A DNA stretch of 64,000 nt from Inia geoffrensis (GCA_036417435.1 CM070904.1:61512408-61576407), one strand, 5' to 3'; shown: positions 35,485-48,559, counted from the stretch's first letter. The notes: generated by a model not told the origin, from the letters alone. Numbers and translations are program-made.

Positions 35485-35660
35485 GTCTAAATCTGCACAG
35501 TCCAATATGGTAGCCATTAGCCAACCACACACAGATAATTAATCTTAATTAAAACTAAAAATTTAAAAGTCACACTAGCTGTATTTCAAGTGCTCAACAG
35601 ATATCACATTATCAGTATAGAAAGTTCTGTTCTATAGCACTTGTCTAAATGATACTCTTC
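35485..35660 (+). mobile_element. Old MER-type DNA transposon relic
   Basis: 'gcacagtccaatatggtagcc' at the left, 'gtcacactagctgtatttca' and 'agaaagttctgttctatagc' at the right: the well-known 'gtagccactagccacatgtgg'-type repeat, decayed. Exact family not assigned. Confidence 0.55.
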
Positions 35661-36066
35661 CCTCAGACACTGAAATCTTGCTTAGTGAGGTAGCCTGCTT
35701 CATACTGAGTAACTACAGCTGTTAAAACTGTCAAAGCATGAGTTGGCAGCCTTAGGGCAGATACTACCTTATTAAAGTTTTCCAGAGGAAGGCTGATGGA
35801 CAAGAAGTTATCTGGGTCAGCAGTTACCTCCATGAAGAAACTGAAACTATTATCATGCTGTCACGGTTTGTTTACAGAGTATATTACCAAAATATTGAAA
35901 ATATCTTTAAAATCTCTTGGAGATTATTTAAAATGGAGTTGAGTTATTTATAAACTATTCACTTAAAAACTTGAACTATTCACTTAGAAGGTAACTTCAA
36001 ATAACTCTCTTGTTACATCTTGCATTACTTCTTAAATGTCTCCATTAAAATATCTCTAACACAATT

Positions 36067-36150
36067 GTGACATCAATTATACAAAGTTTAACCATTTACG
36101 AAAGCAATCTATGTCCAACCTTTCAGACAGCACTTATTAAACCATGAAGC
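36067..36150 (+). repeat. Local duplication (1-kb offset), copy 1
   Basis: From 'gtgacatcaattatacaaag' to 'aaaccatgaag'. It recurs at 37078-37160 with about five differences by eye. Confidence 0.92.
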
Positions 36151-36549
36151 ATTTTATTCTATCTGCAACATTGTAGGTCCAATTATTATTTGCAGAAGAG
36201 GTGATACACATATACCTGCTAAAAGTTCTCAATGTGTTTAGTTAGAGACAGAATTAAACAGAAAAAAAAAAAAAAAAAAGTGGCTTCATAGAACAGGAGC
36301 AGATACAGGATTTCTTTGCCTGGGTTTTCCCTTGCCCCTCCACTGATGCTGATGACACTCGGTATAGGTAGGATCTTTCAAGAGTTGGAAAAGAAGCTAA
36401 AGACTTGGTGAACTACTACTCTTTATACTAGAACTTATATCAGAATTTCAGAAAAACCCACTACTCCAGTGACAGAAGATAATACACAGGAAACACTGGC
36501 TACCAATCCTAAAATTTTAAGTCATTCCTATTTACTGAATTCTTTAGTC

Positions 36550-36680
36550 CCAGCTGCAGCCATATTTTTAAAACTGTGGGTCATAACCCATCAGAGGATC
36601 ATGAAATCCACATAGTAGGGTCACAAAAAGTGAAGTATCCTGGGTTGCTGTCAAAGAAGCTTGAAAAACGCTGATCTATG
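36550..36680 (+). mobile_element. hAT-like DNA transposon relic
   Basis: 'aaactgtgggtcataaccca', 'aggatcatgaaatccacata' and 'gtagggtcacaaaaagtg' match the 'gtgggtcgcgacccat' class of hAT relics. Confidence 0.5.
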
Positions 36681-36761
36681 TGGCTTCCCAATAATGTACA
36701 GTTTTTACAGGCAAACACAGAAGGATTTTACAATCCCTAGTCATACTAGATGCTACACTAG

Positions 36762-36822
36762 TATAGCATCTATATATACTATATATACTATATATACCAC
36801 TATATATATACTCTTGTGTGTG
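36762..36822. repeat. Simple TA/ACTATATAT-type repeat
   Basis: Irregular 'tatatatacta' units followed by a short (TG)n run. Preceded by a small inverted repeat GATGCTA / TATAGCATC around 36749-36771. Confidence 0.8.
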
Positions 36823-37077
36823 TTTGTGTGTATACTACTACACTAGCAGAATTCATGCTTTTTGTAAACAGTCCATTAAAGTGAGAGTGGTTATACAAAA
36901 TTCTTAGAATTCCTTTAGGACCCAGAGACCTATACTGTTAATTTTCCAGCCTATGACAAAGAAATATGGGGCATTATATTTGCTGGGCACCTGGGATGCC
37001 ACCTAAATACTAGTCTTCTACTCTGCACACTTAGCTAATTAAGGATAGATCAAAGTTCTTTCACCCAGATGCTGTAA

Positions 37078-37160
37078 GTGACATCAATTATACAAAGTTT
37101 AACCATTTATGAAAACATTCTATGTTCAACCTTTCAGACAACACTTATTAAACCATGAAG
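37078..37160 (+). repeat. Local duplication (1-kb offset), copy 2
   Basis: Direct copy of 36067-36150. Its right end continues into an L2-like minus-strand stretch ('gatgctaggtgtttgggata'), while copy 1 does not. Confidence 0.92.
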
Positions 37161-37914
37161 GATGCTAGGTGTTTGGGATATAACAAATAAGTCAATTACG
37201 TTAAGTAGTCTACTTCAAGGTTTTATAGTCTAATAGGTTGAAGCAATGGTGGAAATCTAATCAGAGCTAAGTTAAACAGATTCTTACCTGCAAGAAATTG
37301 AGCTACGTGACTGTCACAGTGACACCAGGTATTGAAAGATGGTATAGACTTAGGAGTTGGGGTAGCCTTTTGGGGGGCCATATGTGTAGATGAGCAAACA
37401 GTCAAGTAGGAAAATAAGTCAAATATGCAGTGGAAAGATACCACATTTATCCCTTATTTTGTTAACGATTAGGTATTTCTATATTAAAAGCTACACATTT
37501 TCTCATATTCAGGAAAATAAAAAAACATTTAGTATGAAAAAGTAAAATGCTTCTGAAAATAAATTGCCATCCTAGAATCCAATTCTAAGTACAGATTTAT
37601 AATTGTTTTATTATATACAGGATATTTATATACTTTTAATTATTCTCTAAGGATTACATTTATGGTTCATCTATACTTGTAAATTTTAATATCTACAGAG
37701 ACCACATGGCAGTATCTCATATTACAGTAAAGTAGGAGAAAGAGATGAGTATCCAAAACTATATATAAATTTTAATCAAAGAAGAAATACACTTAAAAAA
37801 TCAATACTACTGAAGTTAAAGACAATGAGAAATTTGAGAATTCTAGTAAAACTTCAAGGAAAAATTATTTTACATCAAGGATTCATTCTCTCTCTGCCTC
37901 TTATAGCTGGCCTA

Positions 37915-38035
37915 TTGCTAATTCATTTAACAACTATTACTGATCGTCTACTACAAAATTATATAATGGCTTAGTTGCTAGAATATAAAGGTGAATGTCA
38001 TAATCTTTCCCTTATAAAAGTTCATCATCAAAAAA
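37915..38035 (-). repeat. L2 fragment
   Basis: Reverse-oriented L2 3' region: 'caactattactgatcgtcta', 'aatataaaggtgaatgtcat', 'aatctttcccttataaaag'. Confidence 0.45.
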
Positions 38036-38979
38036 TCTTCATTTCACACTATTCTCACCATAATTTAATCCAAATATAAATTACTACAAATTAAAAAAAT
38101 TTTTTCTAGTAAAGAGAAATGTATGTGCTAACTTTACAAAATTCAGAAAATATGTTAAAAATACAGGAAGGAAAAATTTTAAATCCACCTCCTCACTTAC
38201 TACATAAAAGTGGGAAAGAAGAGCTAGGGTGATGAGAGGGGTGGGCAGGCAGGGTGGGAGTGCAAAAGCTTAAGAGTTTGGGGAGATACAACACCACTGA
38301 TAGAGTAAACAACCAGGAAGAAAAAAAGATCTCTGCCTTGAAGCAATTTTTATATGATGACAGTTTCCCTGAAGGCAAAATCCTACTCTTCACCCACATC
38401 CATGCCCCACTGAGACTTCCCTGTGCTTCACTCATGCTTCCTCTATACAGACCATCTAAGGTACCAGACAGGACTTCTTGCTACTGAGGTAATTCTTGAC
38501 CCTCAACAATGGGTCATATGACCCCACTCCTGTGGTCACAGCTGTCTGAACCAGACATTACCCAAGGAGATAATGGCTGACCGGAAATCTATGACATGTG
38601 TTGGCTGCCTCTGAAAGATGCTATGATCTAATCAGATTCTCCCTGACACACGTCTTAACTAATAGGAGGGGAAGCTGTTGTTGAGTAGGAGATCATAAAG
38701 GCTATGGGCCTCAAGATGTACAAGCTAAAGAAAAGTGGGTTGGGAAAAATGTTGAAAGAATACATGTACAGAGAGGTGAGTGGTCCTGAGAGAGAGGAGA
38801 TAAGAGTATGGCCAATCTCAGGTACTTTTCCTTAGACTGCCTTTTTGATTTTTCTATATTCCCTGAGACTTCTCTGTAGCCTTCCAAGTACCTATCCTTT
38901 TAATTGAGTTTTAGTGGGTTACTGTTATTTGCAACTGAGACTGGTAGAAAACTTCCTAACAACAAATGTCATGTTTGGT

Positions 38980-39325
38980 CTTCTTTTGTCATCTGTACTC
39001 ATGCTATTTACCTATTCTGTTTTCCCTTTCAACAATCTAAATACTATATTCCTTCAAATATAGGCCCAAGAATCACTTTATCCATAAAGCTGTATCTGAC
39101 TAATCCTAGGCCACAACTTCCCATCTTTGAACTACAGAGCATTTTAGCTTCTACCCAGTAAGCTACTAATTACATGGACTGTATTTGTTTTATGAATTCA
39201 CTGTATTATTCAACACATAGCCAGTATGTCTGTTGAGCCTTAGTTTCTGAATCAGTAAAACGGATTAATTATACCTCCTTCAAAGAGCAATTGTGAAGAG
39301 AATGCTTAGCACACTTCCTGCTAGG
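38980..39325 (+). repeat. Decayed L2/MIR-like stretch
   Basis: 38980-39240 has L2-like phrasing ('taaagctgtatctgactaat', 'catggactgtatttg'). 39240-39325 has a MIR 3' part ('agtttctgaatcagtaaaac', 'gtgaagagaatgcttagcac'). Confidence 0.35.
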
Positions 39326-40449
39326 TATTTTGCTCTTGAGTGTTTGGCCAAAATTCAGAAGCAAATAACTTTATTTTCTTCAAACTAAATATACAAGAGT
39401 GAAAAAATAGCTCATTCAAAGTCAATGCTATTTCTTTCATAAATTCAGTGTGAGCAAAAATAAGTTAAAAATGTCAAGAGCATTTTCATTTCCAAGCAGA
39501 TTTCTTTCACAGGTAAACCTGAATGGATGGTCAAGACGTATATTAGAGTATCCCCTGTCAATCTGCCTCTCAAAAGAGTGTTATCATTACTTTAGCTTTA
39601 GATAATACTAAAATTTAAAGTTTTGTTTTTAGATACCAGCAACACTTTCAGTTTAGTTTTTAGATAAGCAAAATAGCAAAACTGCTTTTTCCTGAGAAGA
39701 TAATGTATAATTTTATAACTTTCGTTACTCAAAAAATTAATTTTGTTCAGACTATAACTCTTTGTTAGTAATTTAAAGACCAAGATTTCTCCTTTATGAC
39801 TTCAATAATTTCTAAAAATTCACAAATAGTTACAATAATTCCCTATACCATCTCTTAGCTATAAAACTTAGTCAAATTATGCACTAACATCCTTTCAAAT
39901 ACGCCTCTTCCATTTTCCTCTTAATTTTTTATTATTTTCTGAACTGCATATAGATGGTCCATTTCTTATTGCACTGACAGGCCAAAATATTAATATAATA
40001 ATACTCCTAACTTTTCATTTGGAAGATTCAAGACCCTTCAAAACATTGCTCAGAGAGAATTTAACTGCCTACTTTCATAATACAAGGCTCTAAGTATACA
40101 TCTCAAACGTGTCTTAACATGACCTGCACTAAATACACGAAAATATCATATAACTGTTAAGTATAGTGATATAATAAATACAACTATAAGCCATTTTTTT
40201 TTAGTATTTCTACAAAGTACCAACTCAATAATAAGATCATTCTAAAAACAAGCATTAAAGTGATAAAAAAAATTTAAGTATCCTTTATAAATAGCTTACT
40301 GATTACTAAGATAAATGTAGTATAATGATAGAACCATATATATCTATTGAAACTACAAAACTGTCTGTACTTTAAATGCTCATCTGAATATTCCACTTCA
40401 ACTGTTCAAAAGTTAAGAATATTTGGGGTCCTCAAAGGGCTAAACATAT

Positions 40450-40683
40450 GGGCTTCCCTGGTGGCGCAGTAGTTGAGAGTCCGCCTGCCAATGCAGGGGA
40501 CACGGGTTCGTGCTCCGGTCCGGGAAGATCCCACATGCCGCGGAGCGGCTGGGCCCGTGAGCCATGGCCGCTGAGCCTGCGCGTCTGGAGCCTGTGCTCC
40601 GCAACGGGAGAGGCCACAACAGTGAGAGGCCCACGTACCACAAAAAAAAAATTGAAAAAAGAAAGGAAAAAAAAAAAAAAAAA
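40450..40683 (+). mobile_element. CHR SINE, type A
   Basis: Full length to 'ccacgtacca' with a long impure A-tail. TSD core GGCTAAACA at 40438-40446 and 40684-40692. Inserted at the 5' edge of an L1 fragment. Confidence 0.94.
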
Positions 40684-40692
40684 GGCTAAACA

Positions 40693-41235
40693 CAGAGTTA
40701 CCAGATGACCCAGCAATCCTTTTCCTAATTATATGCCCAAGAGAAATTAAAACGTATGTCCACACAAAAACTTGTACACAAAGGTGGAAATAATCCAAAT
40801 GACTATAAACTGATAAATAGAAAAAATGTGCTATATCTATACAATGAAATATTATTCGGTAATAAAAAGAATGAAGTATTGATACATGCTTCAACACGGA
40901 AGAAACTTGAAAATGTTATACTAAGTGAAATAAGCCAATCATAAAGGAACACATATTGTATAATTCCATTTATATGAAATGCCCTGAAAGGGCAAATCTA
41001 TAAAGACACAAAGTAGATTATTAGTTGCCTTGGGCAATGGGACAGTTGAGGAAAAATGGGAGATGACTACTAATGGGAATTGGATTTCTTTTTGGGAATG
41101 ATGAAAACGTTTTAGTTGACTATGGTTATGGTTGCACAACTCTGTGAATACACTAAAAACTGAATTACATACTTTAAATGGGTGAATTGTATGGTATGCG
41201 AATTTTATGTCCATAAAGCTGTTAAAAAACAAGAA
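40693..41235 (+). mobile_element. L1 3' UTR fragment
   Basis: 'accagatgacccagcaatcc', 'gaaatattattcggtaataa', 'actaagtgaaataagccaat', 'gggtgaattgtatggtatgc' and 'ccataaagctgttaaaaa' follow the order of an older L1M 3' end. Confidence 0.7.
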
Positions 41236-41409
41236 CCTTTGGATCTCATGTTGATAAAATGCTATTTGACTTAATGCATTCTCTATTGAAATTTTAAAAT
41301 CAGTATTCTCAATTCTAGCCTCCATATTCAAGACTAAATGTAGAATGTCCCTAGTATGACCTTTCATGTTTCACTTATCAAACTCAGGCACTCATCCATT
41401 TAGTTAATT

Positions 41410-41540
41410 TTACATCACTCTCCCTCTCTCCCTTCTACCTCCCTCCCTCCCTCCCTCCTCTCTCCCCCTCTCTCTCCCTCTCTATAGATATAGAGACAGA
41501 GACAGAGGTAGAGACAGAGACAGAAATAGATACAGAAATA
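41410..41540. repeat. Polypyrimidine tract switching to polypurine tract
   Basis: 41419-41482 is almost pure C/T (CCCT and CTCT units). After a short 'tatagatatag' hinge, 41494-41530 is almost pure purine plus C (GAGACA units). The strand asymmetry flips within about 15 bp. Confidence 0.85.
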
Positions 41541-41749
41541 ATTTTTTAACTTGCTAAAGTTACATTAATTCAGTTTGGGAACTAACAGATTTATCCAACA
41601 TATAAGCTCCTAAGTACTTACCAGACTTGTTCCACAACTTCATTCCAATAGTCACATGACTAGCTAGATTTTTATAACAGAGGGATTTAACAGAGATAAA
41701 TAAGCCTGAGATTCTAAACCACAAATTATTCTCTCTCTTTTGCTGACTC

Positions 41750-42465
41750 TGATTCCTAAATATCTTCTCTCTATTCCCACCATCATCTTAGCATAATCCT
41801 AAATCAGTTCTTACTGGAAATACTGCAAGAGCCTTCTAAGAGGTTCCTCTGCTTCTCTTCTCCACTCCTCCACACGCGGACACAGTAATCCCATTTATTT
41901 TAATAGTAATCTGTTTAACATAAAAATCCGATCCTGCCACTCTACCACTTAAAAAAAAAATCTTTCATTATCTCTCCAACAAATACACGATAAAACCCCA
42001 GGTCCTCTGTTTGGCATAAAAAGCTCTTCTTAATGAGGCCTGTGACTTCATCTTTGGTCTCACTCTCTTCTCATACACTAAGTAACTGAACTTCTCGCCA
42101 TTTCCCCAAATATAATATGGTCTCCCATGCATCCATGCCATGTATTTGGTACATGGTGTTCACTTCCCTCACATGTCCTTCCCTTATTCCCTGTTAACCT
42201 CCTATACACATTCTAGGTTTCATCTCATGTTATTACCTACTCTGGGGAACCGTTCTAATTCACTGAGGTAGTCTTAGGTACTCATTTCTTGTTGCTCTGG
42301 TATATTCCCTAATTAAAGCACTTATAACACTGTACAGCAATTTTCTGTTTTGATATCTGACTTCCTACCACACTGTGAGATCCTTGAGAAGCAGGGACTA
42401 CTGCTTATTACCTTTACAGCCTTAAACCTAGAATGTAAGACCTCAGTAAAAGGCTTTGAATGAAA
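41750..42465 (+). repeat. Long L2 3' fragment
   Basis: Follows the L2 3' region over about 700 bp: 'ggtcctctgtttggcataaa', 'aatgaggcctgtgacttcat', 'agcacttataacactgtaca', 'actgtgagatccttgagaag', 'cagggactactg'. One of the better-preserved L2 copies here. Confidence 0.7.
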
Positions 42466-42469
42466 ATGT

Positions 42470-42620
42470 ATAATAATCATTAAAATTTATATGGAACTTG
42501 ATAATTTACCCAAAAAAGTATGCACATATATTCTCACTTTACCCTAAGGAAAAACCCTGAAGTAGGTAGATCTGGCATTATTCCTTCAATTTTACAGATG
42601 AGGAATTCTGACTTAATATC
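42470..42620 (-). repeat. MIR-like relic
   Basis: 'ccctgaagtaggtagatctg' and 'caattttacagatgaggaat' match the reverse MIR core. Confidence 0.5.
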
Positions 42621-43595
42621 TATCATCAATTGCCAGTCAGTTAAAAAAAAATGAGAAACTTAAGATTGAGAAAAGTCTCTCCTTACTTCTTATAAATTGT
42701 TTATGTCAGAATAACTTTAAAGTTTTCTTAAATATACTTGTCAATAACTACACAAACTGCTTATAAATTTTCAGTTTCTGAAGTAGAAAAATGTTGACCA
42801 ACGAGGCCTACACATTTCCTTTAATCTATCACTCCAAAGTCAACAACAAATATTAAGGACCTGTAAGAGGGACAGACATATACTTGTCAATCATGATCCT
42901 AATTTTGAACCCGCTCTCCTGTTTCTACTTGATCCTACTCTAGTGCTGTCACTACTATCAACTTTTCATTCTTCCTCATTTTCCTGATTTGATGGTTTCA
43001 TTTATTGTGTAAGACCTTGGCTTCCCTTGAAAACTATTTTGATACCCTATACTAACTCCAGTGTTTCCCCGCTGCTTTGTTGGACAACTCCCATAACCTT
43101 GTTAAAGTTAATACAAAGTAGTCTTTATCTTGCATTCCAAGTCTTTTATCACTTAACCTAATCCCACTACCATAATAGTAGAAAAATCTACTCATTCTTA
43201 TTTTCAAGCAGTACCCACTCTGTTTTAAGTATGAATATTAACTTATCCTTTTTGGTCTTCTGTAATTTTGTAATTAGGAGCAACATATTTTATCACTGTT
43301 TATGTTTTCTTATCTAAAATATCAATTTTTAGGTGATTATAGATCTTCTAAATAAATAGCAGAAAGGTTTAACAGTAACATATTTAGTAACTAACCTCAC
43401 CTCATCCTCATATCCCCAAATACGAGTAAAGTAACAAGGAAGAAAAGAGCATAGGGAATAGGGATGCCTGAATTCCATTTGCAGCAGCTATGATACTAAT
43501 CAATAGCATGTGACACTGGGCAATTTAACATCTCTAAACTATAGTTTTCCCATATGCTTGGGACTTTACTTTTTTAAATACAACAGTAATGCTCT

Positions 43596-43790
43596 TTTTT
43601 TTTTTTTTTTTTTTGTGGCACGCGGGCCTCTCCCGTTGCTGAGCACAGGCTCCGGACGCACAGGCTCAGCGGCCATGGCTCACGGGCATAGCCACTCCAC
43701 GGCATGTGGGATCTTCCCGGACCGGGGCACGAACCTGCGTCTCCTGCATCGGCAGGCGGACTCTCAACCACTGCGCCACCAGGGAAGCCC
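43596..43790 (-). mobile_element. CHR SINE type A with internal 16-bp deletion
   Basis: Inverted copy from a T20 tail to 'ccaccagggaagccc'. The 'cctctcactgttgtggcctctccc' stretch of other copies is reduced to 'cctctccc', a 16-bp loss between CCTCTC repeats. TSD about AATKCTCTTTTT on both sides, one mismatch. Confidence 0.92.
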
Positions 43791-43839
43791 AATTCTCTTT
43801 TTTTTTTTTTTTAACCTTCTCCTGAAAGTTTAGTTCAGA

Positions 43840-44105
43840 ATGCTCAAATGTCCTGTCACATTGCCTTCTCCATGAGGCCTTTCCTGGCCATATTATTTAA
43901 AAACCAGCACTACATCACCAACACCATTTCTCCTTAGCATTTATTACCACCTAAAATATTTCATTTATTTTTCTTATTTGTCTGACTCCCCCACAAGACT
44001 AATGACTAATATATCCATTTTGTTCACTACCGTATCTTCACAAGCCTAGAATAGTCCTGGCACATAGAATGTGTTCAAAGGATATTTGTTGAATAAATAG
44101 CTGAA
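43840..44105 (+). repeat. L2 3' end
   Basis: 'ccatgaggcctttcctggcc', 'gcatttattaccacctaaaa', 'ttgttcactaccgtatcttc', 'gtcctggcacatagaatgtg' and 'gatatttgttgaataaatag' match the L2 terminus. Confidence 0.75.
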
Positions 44106-45197
44106 GACCTCTTTAATTCCAAAAGTTCATTCACCTAAAAAAGTAAATCAGAAAATCTCTTCAAAAACTTTCCACAAACTGATCAAGTAAATTGAATACA
44201 ATAAATGACTACACTTTTTTTTTAACTTTGTCTAAGTATATTATAAATATACTATAAATGTGATAATTAAAGGAAAAGCATCACTCTTGATTAGTAATTT
44301 ACCCTATCTATCATTCAAGAAACCTGACTTGTAAAGCACACAGTACAGAGTGTCTTCTGTTGGCACCTAGTCCTCATTTCTGAATTTTAATAAACTGTTG
44401 AAACCAGAAGAAAAAAAAGATGTAACTTGCCATTCATGTGACCTATTTGTGCTAATAAACTCTTTTCCATAGTTATACCAAACTTCTCAAATTCACTAAA
44501 GTAAGGAGTTAGGGTCTACTAGTTCATTTTTGTTAGCTAATTTTACTTAAAACATAGCAACGCCCTGGGGTCAGTTGAGTCACATTTGTTTTATGAATCT
44601 CACTGAACATCTCTCTCTTAAGACGTATATCAGAGTCCCACAGAGGACAGATAAATGAGATTCCACTCAGCTTACACAATAAGATACTTTTTCATATAAA
44701 TATAAAATACTATATACAAATACATAAAAGTACAGGTCGAGAATATTCCTCTAACAAAGTTTCACATAAATTTTGTTTGGGTCTACTCTTCAATCTTATA
44801 TAAAGGTTATATTTTAAACAAAGACACAGACAGCAAAAACGTTTCAAAATCTGCCTTAGTAAACACAACTTGATTTACAAAGCTACATGTTTATTATATA
44901 AACACTATCAATTTATTTTAAATCTTGATGAACAGGAGGAGTAACATTATGAAAATGATTTACAAAATATCCACAGATAAAAGTAATAAGCTACTACAAA
45001 TGAAGGGACCCATCTACTTAGAGAAACTTTGACCAATGAAAACAATCTTAATTTAGAATCTAGTGAAACAAAGGAGTGTATGATTTATTTCACAGTAGAA
45101 GAGAATTTGGCATAGTGCCTTCAACTACTAGGTTTTCAAATATTTACTATTAAATGAATTTTTTACTACAAGAAGTTTTACCCTAGACTTTCTTTGA

Positions 45198-45393
45198 TGC
45201 AATGATTCTCAATCCTGGCTATATATCAGAATCACCTGGGGGATCTTCAAAATATTTATATACATGCAGAGCCCAATTCCAGACCAATTATATCAGAATC
45301 TCTGGGGATGGGGGCTATGCTAAATGTCAATAATTTTAGAAAGCTCTCTAGGCGATTTTAATGGGCAAGGAGGGTTGAGAATCGTTGCCACAG
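45198..45393 (+). mobile_element. MER5A-like hAT-Charlie relic
   Basis: Terminal inverted repeats 'caatgattctcaatcctgg' and 'agggttgagaatcgttg'. Interior 'atatcagaatcacctggggg' and 'cagaatctctggggatgggg' are characteristic of MER5A. Confidence 0.82.
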
Positions 45394-48295
45394 TGCTTTA
45401 CAAAGCTTCAATTCAACATTACTAGATAATATCAATCTGGGGGTTCAAATGAAAATAACAATCAACTAGTGTTGACTGCACTGTTGGCCTGGTATATAAT
45501 ATTACTAATATTAAGGATGCTATAAGTCTGACTAAAATGGAAAGGAAAAAAGAAAAAGACCTGCTAAAAATGAGGTGGTGAGAGGGATTAAGATGAGTAC
45601 AAGAAGAGTAGGAAAAATATACAGACAGCCGGGAAAAGAAGAGCACCATGAGAAAATGGGGAAAAAATAGAAATAATCATCATCTTAAAGTCCAAACACC
45701 AAGTGGGAAAATAAAAACAGAATAATTCATACAGTAAATAACTGTATACCGCAAATAATTCATAACAGAAATACATGTAAAGGGAGTTTCTATAACTGGC
45801 TTTACTGTTACACAAAGGCTCTAAATAGGTATATATGCGAACGCTAAATGAATATTACAGACTGTCTACCCTGTATCCAGGTGAGCATTCAGGGTGATTG
45901 GTAACAAGGGCAGGTATGAGAACTTCCAGTCATCTTCCTGTCATAGTAAGGACAGAGAAATCCAAACCAAGGATCTCTCCTTCCACTTCTTCTCAAAGAA
46001 CTCTCATAGGCGCTGGCTGGTATGTCCTATAAGTACATTATTTAAATTGAGTTTTACATATACACTAGGCATACTGAAAGGAAGTAGGGAAACGGAACCA
46101 CCACTCCTCCAAAAAAGTTTCTACAAGGACAAGTGGCTACCTGGGTGAGGCTCTACAGTTACCCACAAATCCCTTACCAGGTAGCCCTTACCGTGGTCTA
46201 TCACTTCTTCAGGCTCCACCTCACCCACACACAGAGGGAGCCAGGAAGATGGGAGGGTGACTGGACCTAGCAATGGAACCTATTGTCCCAGATATTCAAG
46301 AGATTTGAATTGCAATTTGCCATATTATACTAAGATAATTGAATATCCATAAAGTTCAGTTTCAATATCATGTCTACAGAATGATTAATGAAATAAACAG
46401 ATTAGAACAAACCAATCTTCTTAGGCAATAAAGATTTTAGAAAAGCTTCCAGAGAGGGAAGATAGATACAGGCTTCTATAAGCTGTTTATTAGGTGGAGG
46501 AATATCTCCCAGTACTTAGGCAGTAATTCCACAAAGAACCAGATAGGCCTGTTTCAGGAAACACCCCAACCTTCAGAAAGGATACTATTAATACTTAGGC
46601 TACAGTTTAGAGAACAGGACCTGCCTTTTACAAACTATATATTTATTATAATACAGGGCCAGAAAGGGAAACATCATTACCACCAATGCCCTGTTCTCCA
46701 CTTCCCAATTTTTGAGATCCTAAAAACTTTCCTTTTGGAGTTAGAGATAAATAACTGAGAGTACTGAGTCCGTTTCCACCCTCCGTAAGTTCTGTCCCAG
46801 GATCTGAGGAGGGTAAGAAAAAGCAAAGGGAAAGAATGAGGTAAGTAAAAGAATCTTAACAATATAAAATATCCAAAGAGGTTAAAGAGTCCAAAAATTG
46901 GCACTATTAGTAGGACTGATAAGTAATCCATCACTCACAAACAAACCCTTTGTTCAATATCAAGTATGATACTTTATAGGATAAGCCAACAGAGAAGTCG
47001 TGGTATTCCTAAAACAGTATCTAAACTATGGTAATGAAAAATCATAGATTCCTGGGGTCCCCAATTAAGTTTGGAATTATAAGAAAAGAGAGCCTTCTGG
47101 CAGATGCTAGATGGCCATCAAAGAAAAGCTGGACGGCAGCAGGGAGACCTCAATGTTCCTGAGGACAAAAAATTGAGGTTTTCTTCTAAAATGTAGCCTG
47201 ATATACTGAAGAGAAGCCCAAAACCTTGAGAAATCTGCTGAGAACTCTAGAAAAAGTTTACTAGGCTGACTCAGTAATAAAATTCAGAATTCAAATCACT
47301 ACAATTAGAGTAACGAGATAATAGGAATTCTGGCCAATCTTGGAAGAAGGAAGATAAAAAGGGGGATCTGGGAAGAGGAACAGACAGACAAAGACACTCC
47401 CCAGCTGTTGACTCATCCACACTTGGTGTTACACTGGAAAAGGCCAGTGTTTGCGCAGTAGGCAAGGGCCACAAACATACCTTGAACACTACTCCATCCA
47501 GTCTGATAGGGTTACCGGTGACAAGGTCTGGGGTAGCATCCTGGAAAAACTGATAGGTGTGGAAGACTCGGAGAATATGTCAGAGACAGACAGGGACACT
47601 AACTCTAACCATATTTCCTTAGAGGACCTTGAAAAGCTTTCAAAGTGAAAGGAAACATTACTTGGACCAGTAAAGGGGAGGATTCTTCAAATTGGAATTA
47701 TCAACCTCCAAGTCTATTTGGACAGTTTTTCCTTTTGTTTTTTGTATGTAAAAAGTGTAGAAGCACTAGAATATAACCTCTCAAGAAATGGCAATAAAGA
47801 AATTATATCTAGAAAGAAAATTAATTCCAACTATTAGGTGAAAGCTAAGACTTGGAAAGGTATTCTTCCTAGAAAAAAAAGCAGTGGTATCTCTAAAAAA
47901 CTTTCATTTGAATTTCACATAAACTAGTTCCATCAAGTTCTAAGGCATTAAGTCTATTTGAGTGTGTGTCTACATGTTCATCAGGGATTAATTAGATTTT
48001 GGAAAATTAGATGTGTTTTTCAATCAGTGCACTAAGATACTGGGAATAAAATTAGGTCTAGGATTCATTTGATGCTTCTGACCACATGACCAGTAATCTT
48101 TTAAAATTGAATGATAAAAGAATAATTAAAAGGACAAAAATGAGAAGGGACAAAGTAGACAACAGTTAGTTATACTAAAGGTACAGATACTTTTAAGAAG
48201 AAGGAACTTAAAAGTTTGAAAAAGTGAGGTGCAAAAGGGACATATTGTTTCTAACTGGAAGTAGAGATGTTTTGAAATAGAAGTAAGAGCAAGAT

Positions 48296-48464
48296 GGGAT
48301 TTCCCTGGTGGTCCAGTGGCTAAGACTCCACGCTCCCAATGCAGGGGGCCTGGGTTCAATCTCTGGTCAGGGAACTAGATCCTGCATGCCGCAACTAAAA
48401 GATCCCGCATGCCGCAACTAAGGCCCGATGCACCCAAGTAAATAAATAAATATTTTTAAAAAAA
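48296..48464 (+). mobile_element. CHR SINE, type C
   Basis: Head 'gggatttccctggtggtcca', 'ggtcagggaactagatcctg' and a tail of AAATAAATAAATATTTTT plus A-run. TSD AGAAGTAAGAGCAAGAT at 48279-48295 and AGAAGTAATAGCAAGAT at 48465-48481. Confidence 0.94.
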
Positions 48465-48559
48465 AGAAGTAATAGCAAGATAATTTGATTTCTCCTATGG
48501 AATATTACACAGCCTAATAAATACTCCTATCACCAGGGTGCAGCAAGTATCTTGAAAAG

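Noticed and set aside
40406..40897. 163-codon minus-strand frame, among the longest here
   Set aside because: Its middle is the reverse translation of a type A SINE joined to poly-T-encoded Phe runs and L1 sequence; not a gene.
40939..41367. 142-codon minus-strand frame
   Set aside because: Opposite strand of an L1 3' UTR fragment; no L1 protein matches in this orientation.
47451..47648. 65-codon frame ending SLEDLEKLSK, considered as a BAZ2B leader or retrocopy exon
   Set aside because: Plus strand, so antisense to BAZ2B. No product recognised and no flanking A-tail, TSD or good splice sites that I can see.
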